From positions 1,550,001 through 1,614,000 of the forward strand of contig CP012810.1 of the NCBI GenBank assembly GCA_001936135.1: DNA of 64,000 nucleotides, read 5' to 3'. Positions 1-10,193 of the stretch are shown here, one piece after another. The translations under genes and the position numbers were made by a program. This DNA is from Saccharomycopsis fibuligera x Saccharomycopsis cf. fibuligera (taxonomy: Eukaryota > Ascomycota > Saccharomycetes > Ascoideales > Saccharomycopsidaceae). Below the pieces are notes generated by a model. That model did not search any database. It saw only the letters and a program-made list of their open reading frames with translations, and was not told the origin of the DNA. Every line of letters begins with the position of its first letter. The first letter of the stretch is position 1.

Positions 1-866
1 AGTTTCAAATCATTGTTCAAATTGTTTTCACCATACTTGGAATATGAAATGTTCCATGCTCTATTATCTGATTTTGAAGTGATAATTAACTCATAATCGG
101 TTCTTCCAATAGCAATATAGTTGGAGCAATCATCCAAACAAATAAAATTTTCGTTAAAGTTGTTATCATCGGTGCAACATTTACTAGAGTTATTCAACAG
201 CAGGGCATCGTTGATCAATTGGCCAGTTTTAACATTGGCATAAACCATGGCTGTCTTTCTTGATCCAGTGAAAATCTTGTCATCATTGTCTATTGAAAAT
301 GGTGATGCAGTGATTAAGTCTTTGACAGATAACGGAACTTTAGTTAGTCCTAAATCTTTCGTGAAAAAATACAAGGCACCATCACCATAAGGTTCCACTG
401 CCCAGAATTCCTGGCTACTACCAGTAGCTGATGATGATGATGTAGAATTAGTATTTCTTGGGTTAATTGGCGATGAGCTTGAAGTAATAACTGGACCCAA
501 GTTCAAGTTCCAAATGACTTTTCCGGTTTGTCTATTGATGCCGGATAGTGTTCCGTCAACTTGGGAAACGATGATCAAGTTAGTTAATTGCAACTCATCG
601 ATATCTCTGTTACTGGATAAAAGTAGTTGATTATTGGAGCCTTTGTAAAAATTCTTTTTCGTAGTAGCTTGAACATTTTCATTTGCATTTTTGTTCAAAA
701 AATCATTGTCACCTGTTTGTGCGGCATTTAACGCTTTTGGTCTTTGATTGTTATTGTAGTACTGGATATTATCATTATTGAGCTGAGCAGATATGACAAT
801 ATCAAGGAAATTTAACGCCAATGATAGAAGAACAAAGCGAATAATTGAAAGCTTATTCCAAATCAT
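1..866 (-). CDS. IRE1: Ire1 unfolded-protein sensor, luminal part (partial, runs off left edge)
   Basis: The open frame reads leftward from an ATG at 866 and continues past the window edge, giving about 288 N-terminal residues. Residues 1 to about 27 form a signal peptide with a long hydrophobic stretch. Around residues 103-119 lies VDGTLSGINRQTGKVIW, and further on come an FFTKDLGLTKVPLSVKDL block and GSRKTAMVYANVKTGQ. These blade-like repeats are typical of the Ire1 luminal domain. Ire1 is the ER transmembrane kinase/RNase that senses misfolded proteins and splices the HAC1-type mRNA. The kinase and RNase parts lie outside the window, so the call rests on the luminal domain alone. A Ser-rich insertion sits at about residues 128-155, between luminal motifs. 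Upstream is a 1.4-kb gap to the Zn2Cys6 gene. Confidence 0.85.
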   Translation of the reverse strand, partial: MIWNKLSIIRFVLLSLALNFLDIVISAQLNNDNIQYYNNNQRPKALNAAQTGDNDFLNKNANENVQATTKKNFYKGSNNQLLLSSNRDIDELQLTNLIIVSQVDGTLSGINRQTGKVIWNLNLGPVITSSSSPINPRNTNSTSSSSATGSSQEFWAVEPYGDGALYFFTKDLGLTKVPLSVKDLITASPFSIDNDDKIFTGSRKTAMVYANVKTGQLINDALLLNNSSKCCTDDNNFNENFICLDDCSNYIAIGRTDYELIITSKSDNRAWNISYSKYGENNLNNDLK

Positions 867-2264
867 GGTTTGTAATGTGTATATCAGATACAAAAAGCAA
901 AGCGAGGAGAAGGAAAGAGGAAAAAAAACCCAATCAGTTTCTCATTTCTCCATACGTGAGGGGATGTTATAATATTAGCGATGAGTGGAAATTTGGATGT
1001 AGTGTTTTCTAGAATGTATTCTTGTCTTATGTTTCTTTGAAAAGAATGTTTTTCCTCTAACTGGCAACTTATTAATTAATGATCTTGTAGTGGCAAAGGT
1101 GTATTATTTTGTCTTGTATATTGCAGCACAAGGAGTGGAGGCAAAGAGATAAGCAAACAAGAACGAGATCAGTGAGCGATAGTGGAACGGGATAGGATGA
1201 TGCTTCTCTCGAGGCTGAAGAGACGGAAAGATGGACGGATGAGTATAGACGCAGCGTATGAGTATAAAGGTAGTGAGCGTGCAGTGATATCAAACAGAAA
1301 CCAAAAAGAAGCTTTCTTTGGCTGTCCTATGTTTTCTTGCGATGCACTGGTGTCCAATAGTTGAGTTATAATAGTCGGTGTGAATTTGGTTTGACGAGGC
1401 AGAAGAGCATGGAACGAATGGAATAAAATAAAAGTTTTCTCCCTTCACACGCTCTCTGGGTTTCTCGCGCTCTCTCTCTTTCTCTCTCTCTCTTTCTCTC
1501 TCTCTCTCTCCCTCTCTGTCGTCCTCATTCCCCTTTGCCTTCAGGATTCCAGTCTGAGAAACTTCACTATGTATCACGTGCTGATCTAGAGTTAAGCCGT
1601 CAAGGGCCTAGTCTCTACTGCGGTAGCTGCTAGACGGAACCATCAGCTGCCATCCTGAACACTTGCCGGGATTGTACAGCATCGCCTAGACAGTATATTA
1701 GAGAGCCCTGGCAGACCTTAGTCAAACAGTTGCGGAGTTATCTCTGAATCGCTATTCCCTGGCGAAGTGGGGCCCCAATCAAATGTCCCTGACATTTCAA
1801 TGTTGGCTGAGTTTGTTGAGGGAAGTATGTGCACTGACATTTGCGTGCGTTTAGCTGATTTCCTGGTGCCCCGGATATTTCATCCATATAGTATAATCTA
1901 AGCCGGGTTTATGTAGCTTTGGTCGAGAGGCTCTTTTTACTTGGGAGAATTAAGCCATTATTGGTGATTGAAACACAAATGCTAGAGTGAAGCCTCCTTA
2001 TTTCAGGAGCTGTAGAAAGTTCTGCGTACTTGCAGCGCAGAGTTAAGCTTGGTTTACCAAACCTACAAAGGTTGTTGATAGTCTGCTCGTGCGCACTGTG
2101 CTTTGAAGCGTTGAAATGAATATATATAAATATTTAGAGTATACAAGAAAAGAAATAGAAGAGTGATAGATGAAAAATTACAAAAGAAAAAGAAAGGTAA
2201 ACCTGTGGAAGAGAAATGAAACAATAAACACTATAATGTGCAGATTGTTGCCCAATGCAAAGAA
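867..2264. other. Intergenic: IRE1 promoter and 3' side of Zn2Cys6 gene
   Basis: No convincing gene. Open frames here are short or low complexity. A CT/TC-rich run fills about 1455-1518. From about 1570 to 2105 the DNA looks less AT-rich than other spacers and contains short inverted repeats such as TGGGGCCCCA near 1768 and TTTGGTTTACCAAA near 2051. It has no long frame on either strand (see findings). The rest would hold the IRE1 promoter and leader. Confidence 0.6.
1455..1518. repeat. CT-rich microsatellite
   Basis: Nearly continuous CT/TC dinucleotides interrupted by single extra T or C bases, upstream of IRE1. It produces a spurious Glu/Arg-rich frame on the minus strand. Confidence 0.9.
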
Positions 2265-5200
2265 TCACTGCGGATCCGCAGACTTGAAAAAATTCTCCTG
2301 ATTAGAATCATCAAACAAAAATGCAGGAGCATTAAAAATTGCTTGACTTAAAAGCGACGAATTGTCAAAAAACATTCCCTGGCCCTCTAAAGAGATCGAA
2401 TTATCATTATTGAATCCATCCCCGTATATGTTCCCAAGCCCTGTGGTTAAATCGTCCGATGTTAATGGATTGTTCGAGTAAGGTGATACTTGTTGCTGAG
2501 GATTTGGGTTGGGGTTTTGGTTGTGGTTTAGTTCTCCATTTTGCATCACGCTGAAATTGCTTAATAATGGGGCAAGACTTGGATTTTCTAATCCAGTTGG
2601 TGGATATGAAGGAACATTATATTGAGCAAATTTATTGTCAATGTTTGCATGTTGAATAGCCTCAGAAATGGGAGCGCTGATCAGATTAATATTGCCGCCA
2701 TTGTCGTTGGCCGATGAACTTGTGTGACTCAAGGTCTGACCACCGTTTATATCAGCGCGGCCGTACTCCGTAGGGCCCATTGGTCTTGTGTTTCTATTGT
2801 TGTTGCTATTACCATTAGCCACATTTAATGTTGACCGAGTATGGGAAATGAGAGGCTTCCCACGGAGCCCCAATGGCTTACTAGCATTTGCTGAGGCAGT
2901 AGCAGGATCTGCAACTGCCGAAGTTCTACTTGCTGTTTTCTGGTTCTTTGGCCCAAGTTCATCAGCATAAGCTTCAGTGAATTGGAGATTTTTCTCCAAG
3001 AATGATGCCACCACGGGGTCGGTTTCAGCAAAATCAGGATCCTGGCTATAAATCTTATGTAGCTTGATACTAATCAAAATCAACTTGCAAAAAAGAAACC
3101 TGGTAATGTTGTTAAATTCAGTACTAAGATCAAACCCACAGAAAAATTTTTCGAATGCTTGAATCATATATCTGATATGAGCTAAACTTTCCTTCTTCTC
3201 TGGATATGCCGCTGTGCTAGTAAATAGTGTAAAGAACGCAGCAAGCACAAACACCGCAAAAGAATTGCGCATTTCCAAGAATGCTTCATCAAATTTGACA
3301 CTCAATTTAAGCAAGGTTACGGCAGAATCCAAGCATCGCGAAGTCAAAGTATCCCGCGCAAGTTTCATTTTCAAGCTATAATCTGAAGGCCCGCCTTTGA
3401 GTTTGCTATTGCCGCCTCCGTATTTCCACAAAATCGAATATGCAATTCTATGAATCACCATTAAATCATAATTGTAAATGCAATACAACGCAACAACAAA
3501 ACATTTTCTCATTCTAAATTGGGCCTCATGACTATATGGATAATCAGCAGTCGCCACCAAGAAACCTTCCAATTCATCACAATGCATGAATTCCGGGGCT
3601 ATTCTTTTCCATTTTTCAAGCTCATTACTCAATTTCCTAATCCTCTTCACCACTTTACGGACGGTGGCTGCCGTAAATGATTTCTTCGCCATTACAGCTG
3701 TACCTGACAAAAGCTCTTCATAACATTTTGACCCAATAGCTGCAAGCCCCAATTGCAAAAAAATAACCAAGTAAATAAAGCCTTTGTGATCTTTTTTCGC
3801 AAAACCGTCTAATGCTTTAACGAAAGCTTCATTCAGTTCAGTATCTTTGATTGTGAAATGAGCGGGGAAATTCTTGAGCATTTGACTTTTGAAATCACTT
3901 GGAGTCATTGTCGTGCATTCCTTCTCATGAATCACTGGTGGCTGTCCCAGCTTCATGTTATTTTCCTTGTCAAGTATATACAAAATTGCCCACAAAAGTC
4001 GTCTTTTCAATGCTTCTTTTGGTGGTAATCCTCTGTAAGAATCTACTCGGTGCAACCCAAGTTCCTGAGCAAATCTAATAGCAGAAGCAACAACCATATA
4101 ATTGTTGGATAGCAAGCGTGCATCTGCATAAAATGCCAACAAAAGCCCACCTTTTACAGCATTGATGTTTTCTCCAATCAACGCAATCTTGTGGAAAAAA
4201 TAAAGCGCATATGCAAAATACCTCTTCTCAAAATCATAAAGTTCAGCAAGATTCATACCCAACTTTTTTTGAATTTCTACTATATGCGGCGATGTTGGAA
4301 ATAGTGCGCATGTCATCACCAAAACCATGCAAAGAATAAGATAATCTGAGTTCAAAAGCTTGGAGTAATCTTTTCTGCGTCTTGCATCAAGATACTTGTT
4401 AATTAGATTTTTTGCGTCATCTGCATCAACGACAAAGTCCAAAAGCTCCGTTTGACAAAAAAAATGAAAAATGTAGACAAAAACTTCATCATTGGGCATG
4501 AATGATTTATCATGGGGTTCTTTGGCCTCCACTAATCTTTGAAATGCATTACGGAACTCGACATGACCTTTGTGTATGGACCTTTTCAAATAGTAAACGT
4601 CCGTTGGTCCATTTTTGCCAAGTTTGGATTGGATCCAGTTAAGACCAGTAGAACTGAAAACTGAACTGTAATCGTGGGCACTAATACGGGTATAATAAGA
4701 ATCAGGAAATTCTTGGACTTGATCAAGCACTAAGCTGCTGCGTAGTTGACCCTCTTCCTGTGGATTTTGGCTAATGTTATTTTTACCATCATTACCGTTA
4801 TTACTATTTTCCACCTTTGCTGTTCCGTTATCTTGCGAAACATCTGACTCATCATAATCTTCATCCTCAAAAGTATCAGAGTTATCTTCACTTTGCAGGT
4901 CTTCACTATAATCGTCAATATCGTCGCTATTCACATCGTACATGTCGTACACTCCGTCCATATCGTCATTATCCTCAATAGCATTGCTGCCATAACCGTT
5001 TGTCATCCGCCGGAGAGCCCCATCAGTATCAGAATCCGTAATATTGCTAGTATTATGGCCAGGCTGCTTCTCCCGCTCTGCTTTCTTTGAAGAAATTCGC
5101 TTATGAACATGTTTTCTTCTTCTCGACGTTATCGCTGGTCCACTGCCGCTATTGATGCGTTCAAGCATGGTATACATTAATGCTTCCAATCGGTTGATTT

Positions 5201-5450
5201 TTGCGTCTACATCCTTGAGAGTCCGAGCATTTGAATTTGGTCTTCTGATTGGTTTTTTGCTCTCGGTGGCAGCATAATAACACTCAACACTGTTGGTATT
5301 GCAATTGGTACACGGAGTTTGACCATCACACTTTATCTTTTTCTTGCGGCAGTAGTCGCAGGCTTTGGCAATTCTTCTTCTTTTGGGGGCATCTTGACCG
5401 TTCTGGTCCAGCTTCCTCTGTTTTTGGCCACCAGAGTCGGACATTATCAT
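2265..5450 (-). CDS. Zn2Cys6 fungal transcription factor (1061 aa)
   Basis: A complete N-terminal zinc binuclear cluster is visible: C31-x2-C34-x6-C41-x5-C47-x2-C50-x6-C57, preceded by a basic stretch (KRRRIAK) and followed by a linker and a short heptad-like dimerisation segment (about residues 80-100). Residues about 150-215 are very acidic (Asp/Glu). The middle region matches the fungal-specific transcription factor domain: a ladder of hydrophobic helices with SAIRFAQELGLHRVDSYRG followed by LKRRLLWAILYILDKE. The C-terminal 200 residues are Asn/Gln/Ser/Pro-rich, as in activation regions. It should act in the nucleus as a dimer on CGG-type half sites. The target pathway cannot be read from the sequence, and I do not assign an orthologue. 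The start at 5450 has a second in-frame ATG two codons later. A 2-kb gap lies upstream, as is common for yeast regulators. Confidence 0.92.
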   Translation of the reverse strand: MIMSDSGGQKQRKLDQNGQDAPKRRRIAKACDYCRKKKIKCDGQTPCTNCNTNSVECYYAATESKKPIRRPNSNARTLKDVDAKINRLEALMYTMLERINSGSGPAITSRRRKHVHKRISSKKAEREKQPGHNTSNITDSDTDGALRRMTNGYGSNAIEDNDDMDGVYDMYDVNSDDIDDYSEDLQSEDNSDTFEDEDYDESDVSQDNGTAKVENSNNGNDGKNNISQNPQEEGQLRSSLVLDQVQEFPDSYYTRISAHDYSSVFSSTGLNWIQSKLGKNGPTDVYYLKRSIHKGHVEFRNAFQRLVEAKEPHDKSFMPNDEVFVYIFHFFCQTELLDFVVDADDAKNLINKYLDARRRKDYSKLLNSDYLILCMVLVMTCALFPTSPHIVEIQKKLGMNLAELYDFEKRYFAYALYFFHKIALIGENINAVKGGLLLAFYADARLLSNNYMVVASAIRFAQELGLHRVDSYRGLPPKEALKRRLLWAILYILDKENNMKLGQPPVIHEKECTTMTPSDFKSQMLKNFPAHFTIKDTELNEAFVKALDGFAKKDHKGFIYLVIFLQLGLAAIGSKCYEELLSGTAVMAKKSFTAATVRKVVKRIRKLSNELEKWKRIAPEFMHCDELEGFLVATADYPYSHEAQFRMRKCFVVALYCIYNYDLMVIHRIAYSILWKYGGGNSKLKGGPSDYSLKMKLARDTLTSRCLDSAVTLLKLSVKFDEAFLEMRNSFAVFVLAAFFTLFTSTAAYPEKKESLAHIRYMIQAFEKFFCGFDLSTEFNNITRFLFCKLILISIKLHKIYSQDPDFAETDPVVASFLEKNLQFTEAYADELGPKNQKTASRTSAVADPATASANASKPLGLRGKPLISHTRSTLNVANGNSNNNRNTRPMGPTEYGRADINGGQTLSHTSSSANDNGGNINLISAPISEAIQHANIDNKFAQYNVPSYPPTGLENPSLAPLLSNFSVMQNGELNHNQNPNPNPQQQVSPYSNNPLTSDDLTTGLGNIYGDGFNNDNSISLEGQGMFFDNSSLLSQAIFNAPAFLFDDSNQENFFKSADPQ

Positions 5451-7428
5451 GATTATTATGGTTTTTTGAAGTGATCTAAGTGCTTGGTTATGGAGTTCAA
5501 GGTTTGCATCTATTCGCTAATCAATCTATCCGAATGCAATATTCAAAAGCAGGCGTTTCCGCGGATGGTGAAAAAAGAGGCTTATGATGGAAAGCGCCTA
5601 GAGATTTTCAGCGATGCTCTGCCCAACCCGATATTTGCAAAACGACAACTCTCTGACTGTACCCGGAGCTTGACGTTTTTAGTAGCAGTCAAATAGCAGA
5701 AGGGATTAATCAGTGGCTGCTGATACTTGATTATGATGCAAATTGTGTGCTTGGCTCCTCAAAATGGCTATTGCTTACCGTCTTCCCTCGGTTGTCTTAT
5801 TTGTTATTTTTTATTTTTTTTCTTGTATTTGGTTTTATTTTTTTTTCTCCTCGGAACGCTTGCTTTCCGAGAATTGCCTACAATAATATACTGAGGCCCA
5901 CTGCTACTTGTGAGTATAATTTTGCTCCCGGATGATGAGATAGTCCCTTTGACAAACACCTCTGTGTACTATTCAGTAGACTGGCCTCAAAGTTCTTGGA
6001 TTCTTGTTTCCTGACAGTTACAAATCGTCGGCTGCAATATCCCCAAAATGGCTGTCCGCTCGGTTGTTTCCGAGCATTGGAAACGGGCTCATCGTTTCCT
6101 CATCACCTCCTATATCCGCAAGTCAGTCACATGGCCGCTATTTCCGCCTACAAGGTTAACTGTCTACAGTATGGTATACTGTTTACCTATGTCAGAAGGT
6201 AATCGAGGAGACTGATACTGATATCAGTTGATACGGAGAGAGAGAGAGACATACCGACTGTAAAGCTACTGAAAGCTAGCCAATAAATACCGTTTTACTG
6301 TATCATCTCAGAAAAAATCAACTTATTTTCAATTCAATCAATCTTCCTGCTATTCGTTAGCTGTTCAAGACATTTTTCCAGCGGTTTTGTTGGGCGTAAG
6401 GATATAACCCTGCTAGCTGGCTCTGGCCTCCGCTATAGTGCCATATCAATAAGACTTAATCTGGTTAGCGAGATATTTTTATGCTGCATAAAAAGACCGT
6501 TGACTCGTGATTTTCCCGCGCAAAAAGCCATGGCAGATTCCATCCTGTACTCCTCAGAGGGACATTTCTCTTTTTCTTGTGGACATTCACCTGTAAATTT
6601 ATAAATATTAACTCGCTGAATTTGGGACTCTGTGTCTGTTAGTCGAGAAAATGCTGAGCTTTTTTTTATTTGCGTTGGCTGAGATTTGCGATACTCGTGA
6701 TTTTTAGTGAAATTAGTGCTTATGGCAGTTTTTCTCAAATTCTGTTATGATTACAATGAAAAAGGATGCTTAGAATAAAGAAAGTTATTTGCTGTCCATT
6801 TTCATGAGCAGATAGGTCTAATTTTTCAAAATAGTGATACTCGTCTTCTCTTGCGCCTTGCCCCCGCAATTTCGCTTTGGCCACTAGTGAGCTAAATTGC
6901 AGCAAGCTGGGCCTCCTCGTATCAAACGCTCGCATCGTTCACTAGCAGCGGACAGAGTAACGAGATTTGAGAGCACTTAGTACAATTCAAATTGCTGGAT
7001 TGAACCATCTTGGCAGCCATAAAAAAAAGTGATATCAAAACACACATATTTCATGTGATATAATAATGTATCTAAAAATATAATGACGTATCAAAAGGGC
7101 CCGGGTTTAGAAACCACAATATTCTGTTGACTACAATATTTCTTATCATGCATAAGCTTGCCTCAATCCAATTTGAGCTGACTTGTAATAAGAAACACTT
7201 TATTATTTTACAAAACGCCCCATATCACTGCCTCAGCTGGTTGGTATTCTGCTTTTAAAACTATAAATATTATGCTTTCTCTTGTCTTTTTTTTTGTTTT
7301 TTTTTTGTTTTTTTTTTTTTTGTTGTCCGCTGCAAATTATCTCACTCAACAAACAATCACCGCTCCGCTCAGCATAGCCAATTCAAATCGCAAGTTTTTG
7401 AAACAACTGTCAAACTTCTTCTTTCAGC
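5451..7428. other. Intergenic: shared upstream region of regulator and small Cys-rich gene
   Basis: This is a divergent promoter region of about 2 kb. I see no supported gene; frames are below about 100 codons and unlike proteins. A short GA run lies near 6236-6250. T-runs with G spacers (about 7286-7322) sit about 110 bases before the small gene at 7429, as in nucleosome-depleted yeast promoters. Confidence 0.6.
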
Positions 7429-7845
7429 ATGAAATATAATTCAGATAGCCACGCTTTCGAGGTACCTAAAGATATAGATTACGATAACGAAGTTGATACA
7501 GAATGGTTAAAAACCTTACCACAATGGCAAAGAGATATTGTTCAAGCGGTGCATTACGTAATGACGCCAACAAAAATCACCAAATGGAAATGTTGTTTGC
7601 CTCACAGACATGAAGAATGGGGACCAAACGAAGATTGGGCTTCATTGACTTTGGACAACAAGAGTGATTTTGCCTGTTGGTCATGTCAAATGACTAAAAT
7701 TGGGTGCGACAGATTCAACGCTCACAAGATGTGTCCTCAGTGTGAAATTCTTGATGAATATGTCGAGGATCGCCCTACTAAAATTAATAATCCATATTCT
7801 ATCAAATCGTATGGTTTCAATCCTGGATATTTCAATGATCAGTGA
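7429..7845 (+). CDS. Small Cys-rich putative zinc-binding protein (138 aa)
   Basis: I do not recognise a named family. The protein has an acidic N-terminus, a short helical stretch (LPQWQRDIVQAVHYVM, about residues 30-45), then a Cys/Trp-rich half with C55, C56, C83, C86, C93, C102 and C105 plus H59 and H61. The pairs WKCC, CWSC and CPQC suggest two tetrahedral metal sites. There is no signal peptide and no membrane segment, so it is probably nuclear or cytosolic. It lies 2.1 kb upstream of a second small protein (9957-10193) with a similar WxCC / CxxC / CPxC order. That spacing and layout suggest distant paralogues, though they are too diverged for me to prove it. The ATG at 7429 is the first in frame. 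The non-random Cys spacing favours a real gene. Confidence 0.7.
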   Translation: MKYNSDSHAFEVPKDIDYDNEVDTEWLKTLPQWQRDIVQAVHYVMTPTKITKWKCCLPHRHEEWGPNEDWASLTLDNKSDFACWSCQMTKIGCDRFNAHKMCPQCEILDEYVEDRPTKINNPYSIKSYGFNPGYFNDQ

Positions 7846-7924
7846 ATTTAGCAGGAAAAATGTGCGATCAATAATTTTTTAAATTAGATACACTTGGTAA
7901 ATAGTCATCATTGGATTGTAGCTG

Positions 7925-7959
<35 letters not shown>

Positions 7960-9601
7960 TTTTTTTCTTTAGCCAACCCACGTCCTTCAAATAATAAAAG
8001 TTTAAAATGTAGTCTTTAAGTATTTGCTGCAATTTTGAATTTAAGTTTCTCAGTCGTTGAAGATTCACAAGCATCCTTTTTTCTTTCGAATGCAGCTCCA
8101 GGGCGTTCTACGTTTTAATCTTTCGATAGGAATGTCAAACTTTCCATGATACATGTCATTTTGTTAAAAGAAGCTCCTCCTAAAGTACTTATTGGTTTGA
8201 TTTTAAGTGTCTTGGCCAACGGTTTTACAATAAGTTTAGTATTGCTATTTTTCAATATACATGTGGCAGAGTTGCATTCTTTGTGTATGAATCATGGTAT
8301 CTACCAATGACGCGCATCAACACACACAAGCTAGTAGCAAGTATATGCTTAACGCCTGCTAAGCAAAACGGTTGACCGTAAATCTTCAAAGCGTTATAAA
8401 CGCAAATCATGAAAGTGCTCTTGTCTCAATTGAAAACTTTGGACACCGGTTCTTGATTCAAGAGTGTTTGCGGGCACAGGAAAGTGCGGCGATATCTTGG
8501 CAGTTTTGGCAAGTATTATATTAAACTTCTGTTCAAAAACTTCATTTAAAGCTTATTTGAGGGGGTCAAAATCTCTTGTTCAGCAGCCTTTTTGGTTTAA
8601 GAATTTTTCTGGAACGCTTATCTGAACCTTTTATGCGAAGTTCTGCATGATGGACCTCCTGCATAAATCATAAATGCTGCAATTTCTTGTTTCCTTAAAT
8701 GGCAGTCGTTCAGTAGCCTATTAGCGCCAATAAATAAAGTTAAATCCTTTTTGTACTTAAACTAGTTAGCACTTTAGAATTTAATTCAAAATGAAGAAAA
8801 GAGCAAAGAAAAAGCCACAATCAATGATGCTAACAGAGGTTAAGGTCAGGATCAAGACTCTGGAAAGCGCAAAAAAAGAATACCAGCAATAGAAAATATT
8901 TGCGTATGTTGTAGCTGTAACCAAGTGAATGACCATTTTTTCCCTAATTCAGCTCACATACATCATTATAAGTTTTCATGCCATATGTACTTTCATTATA
9001 GATTTCGAACTTGTTGGTCATGTTTGCCCGCTCGTCCAAAAACTTAAGACTTTCTTTTGATTCTGTCTTGTTTATGCAGTTGTACTGCTACTACACATAT
9101 AGACGATTTGAATTTGACATTTTGTGTTTTTTTTTTTTTTTTATCTGAAATTTCCAATGCTGTCAAGGCTGCTTTTAAAGAAGGATTTATATATTAGCTC
9201 CTTCTGTCTTTTTCGAACCACTTATGCGGCTTGACCCTACAGTAGGAATAATTCATTATGAGAAAAAAGTGACTTCAATATATATATATAAATAAAAAAA
9301 AAAAATAAAAAAAAATTATCTTGCCCGCAACATGGTTTACTATATCCGTTGCAGATTGTTATATCTTGTTGCTTTATTTAAAATATGGTGGGCCCCTGTT
9401 CGATATTAACAAAGCCGATAAGTATCTTAATCCACAATCCGTAGTCAATATTTGAGGAACTCCGGTTGTAATCAAGGGAAAAAACACCCACATATCATGA
9501 ACAATCAAACGCTCATCAACTATTAGAAAATGTTGCAGACATAATACTGGAATGAAATCCGGTTGTAACTGCTTATGATTTGAATATCAGCCATCCAGAA
9601 G

Positions 9602-9637
<36 letters not shown>

Positions 9638-9956
9638 ATTGTCGTTGCCTAGGATTTTCTAGCAGAGTCAGCTTTATTAGAATTAAGGTCAATAGCTAAT
9701 GTGATTCGTCACCAAAAGCATTCCATGTTTTCAACATTAGATAAATTTTCTTTTTTGAGACAAATGTTGCCGATGATCCCTCGCCACTTAAATTTGCTCT
9801 TGCATGAGCTTCCATTGCAACTAGTTATATTTCACAACCAACAATATTCACTCACAAATAGCTGTATTTTATAAATAAGCTCTTCTCGCTATAAGTTCTT
9901 GGTTCAAAAAAGATCCTAATTCATTAAATTCGGTCTATTTTTATTACTCAAAACTA
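7846..9956. other. Intergenic with homopolymer runs
   Basis: No supported gene in 2.1 kb. It contains T-runs at about 7926-7953 and 9127-9142, an A35 run at 9602-9636, and a short TA run near 9280. A 33-codon ATG frame (8791-8892, Lys-rich) exists but is too short to support. Confidence 0.6.
9602..9636. repeat. Poly(A) tract, 35 bases
   Basis: Uninterrupted run of 35 A between gene-free flanks. It does not follow a recognisable retrocopy or LINE end. Confidence 0.95.
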
Positions 9957-10193
9957 ATGAACAACCACATCAAGAACACAGTACAGATAAAAAAAATGAC
10001 TGCCGCCACACTTCATCAATGCACAATTTGGGAATGCTGTGAATGCAATTTTGTTCCCAATATTGATATTGTGCGAGACTTTCGTCGCTCCCGTTTCTCC
10101 TATAATTGTTCAAAGTGCCATCACATCCTGTGCCCGTCTTGTATCATAACACAATATGAGGAAATGCTCGTAGCAGCTGAGGAAAACAAATAA
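9957..10193 (+). CDS. Very small Cys-rich putative zinc-binding protein (78 aa)
   Basis: Of 78 residues, eight are Cys, seven of them in ordered pairs: C27, C28 and C30 (WECCEC), C51 and C54 (CSKC), then HH and C59/C62 (CPSC). The C-x2-C / C-x2-C-x4-C-x2-C spacing with adjacent His is what small fungal zinc-ribbon or treble-clef proteins show. No function can be assigned. A second in-frame ATG at residue 14 (MTAATLHQC) would still keep the whole metal-binding region, so the true start is uncertain. The stop is followed closely by T-rich DNA. The WxCC / CxxC / CPxC order resembles the protein at 7429-7845, suggesting a local small family. Confidence 0.62.
   Translation: MNNHIKNTVQIKKMTAATLHQCTIWECCECNFVPNIDIVRDFRRSRFSYNCSKCHHILCPSCIITQYEEMLVAAEENK

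Noticed and set aside
7407-7428. Pyrimidine tract plus CAG just before the ATG at 7429, resembling a 3' splice site
   Set aside because: No branch-point word such as TACTAAC upstream and no obvious 5' site; likely chance in a T-rich promoter.
8791-8892. 33-codon Lys-rich frame with ATG
   Set aside because: Too short, no recognisable motif, and in AT-rich spacer DNA.
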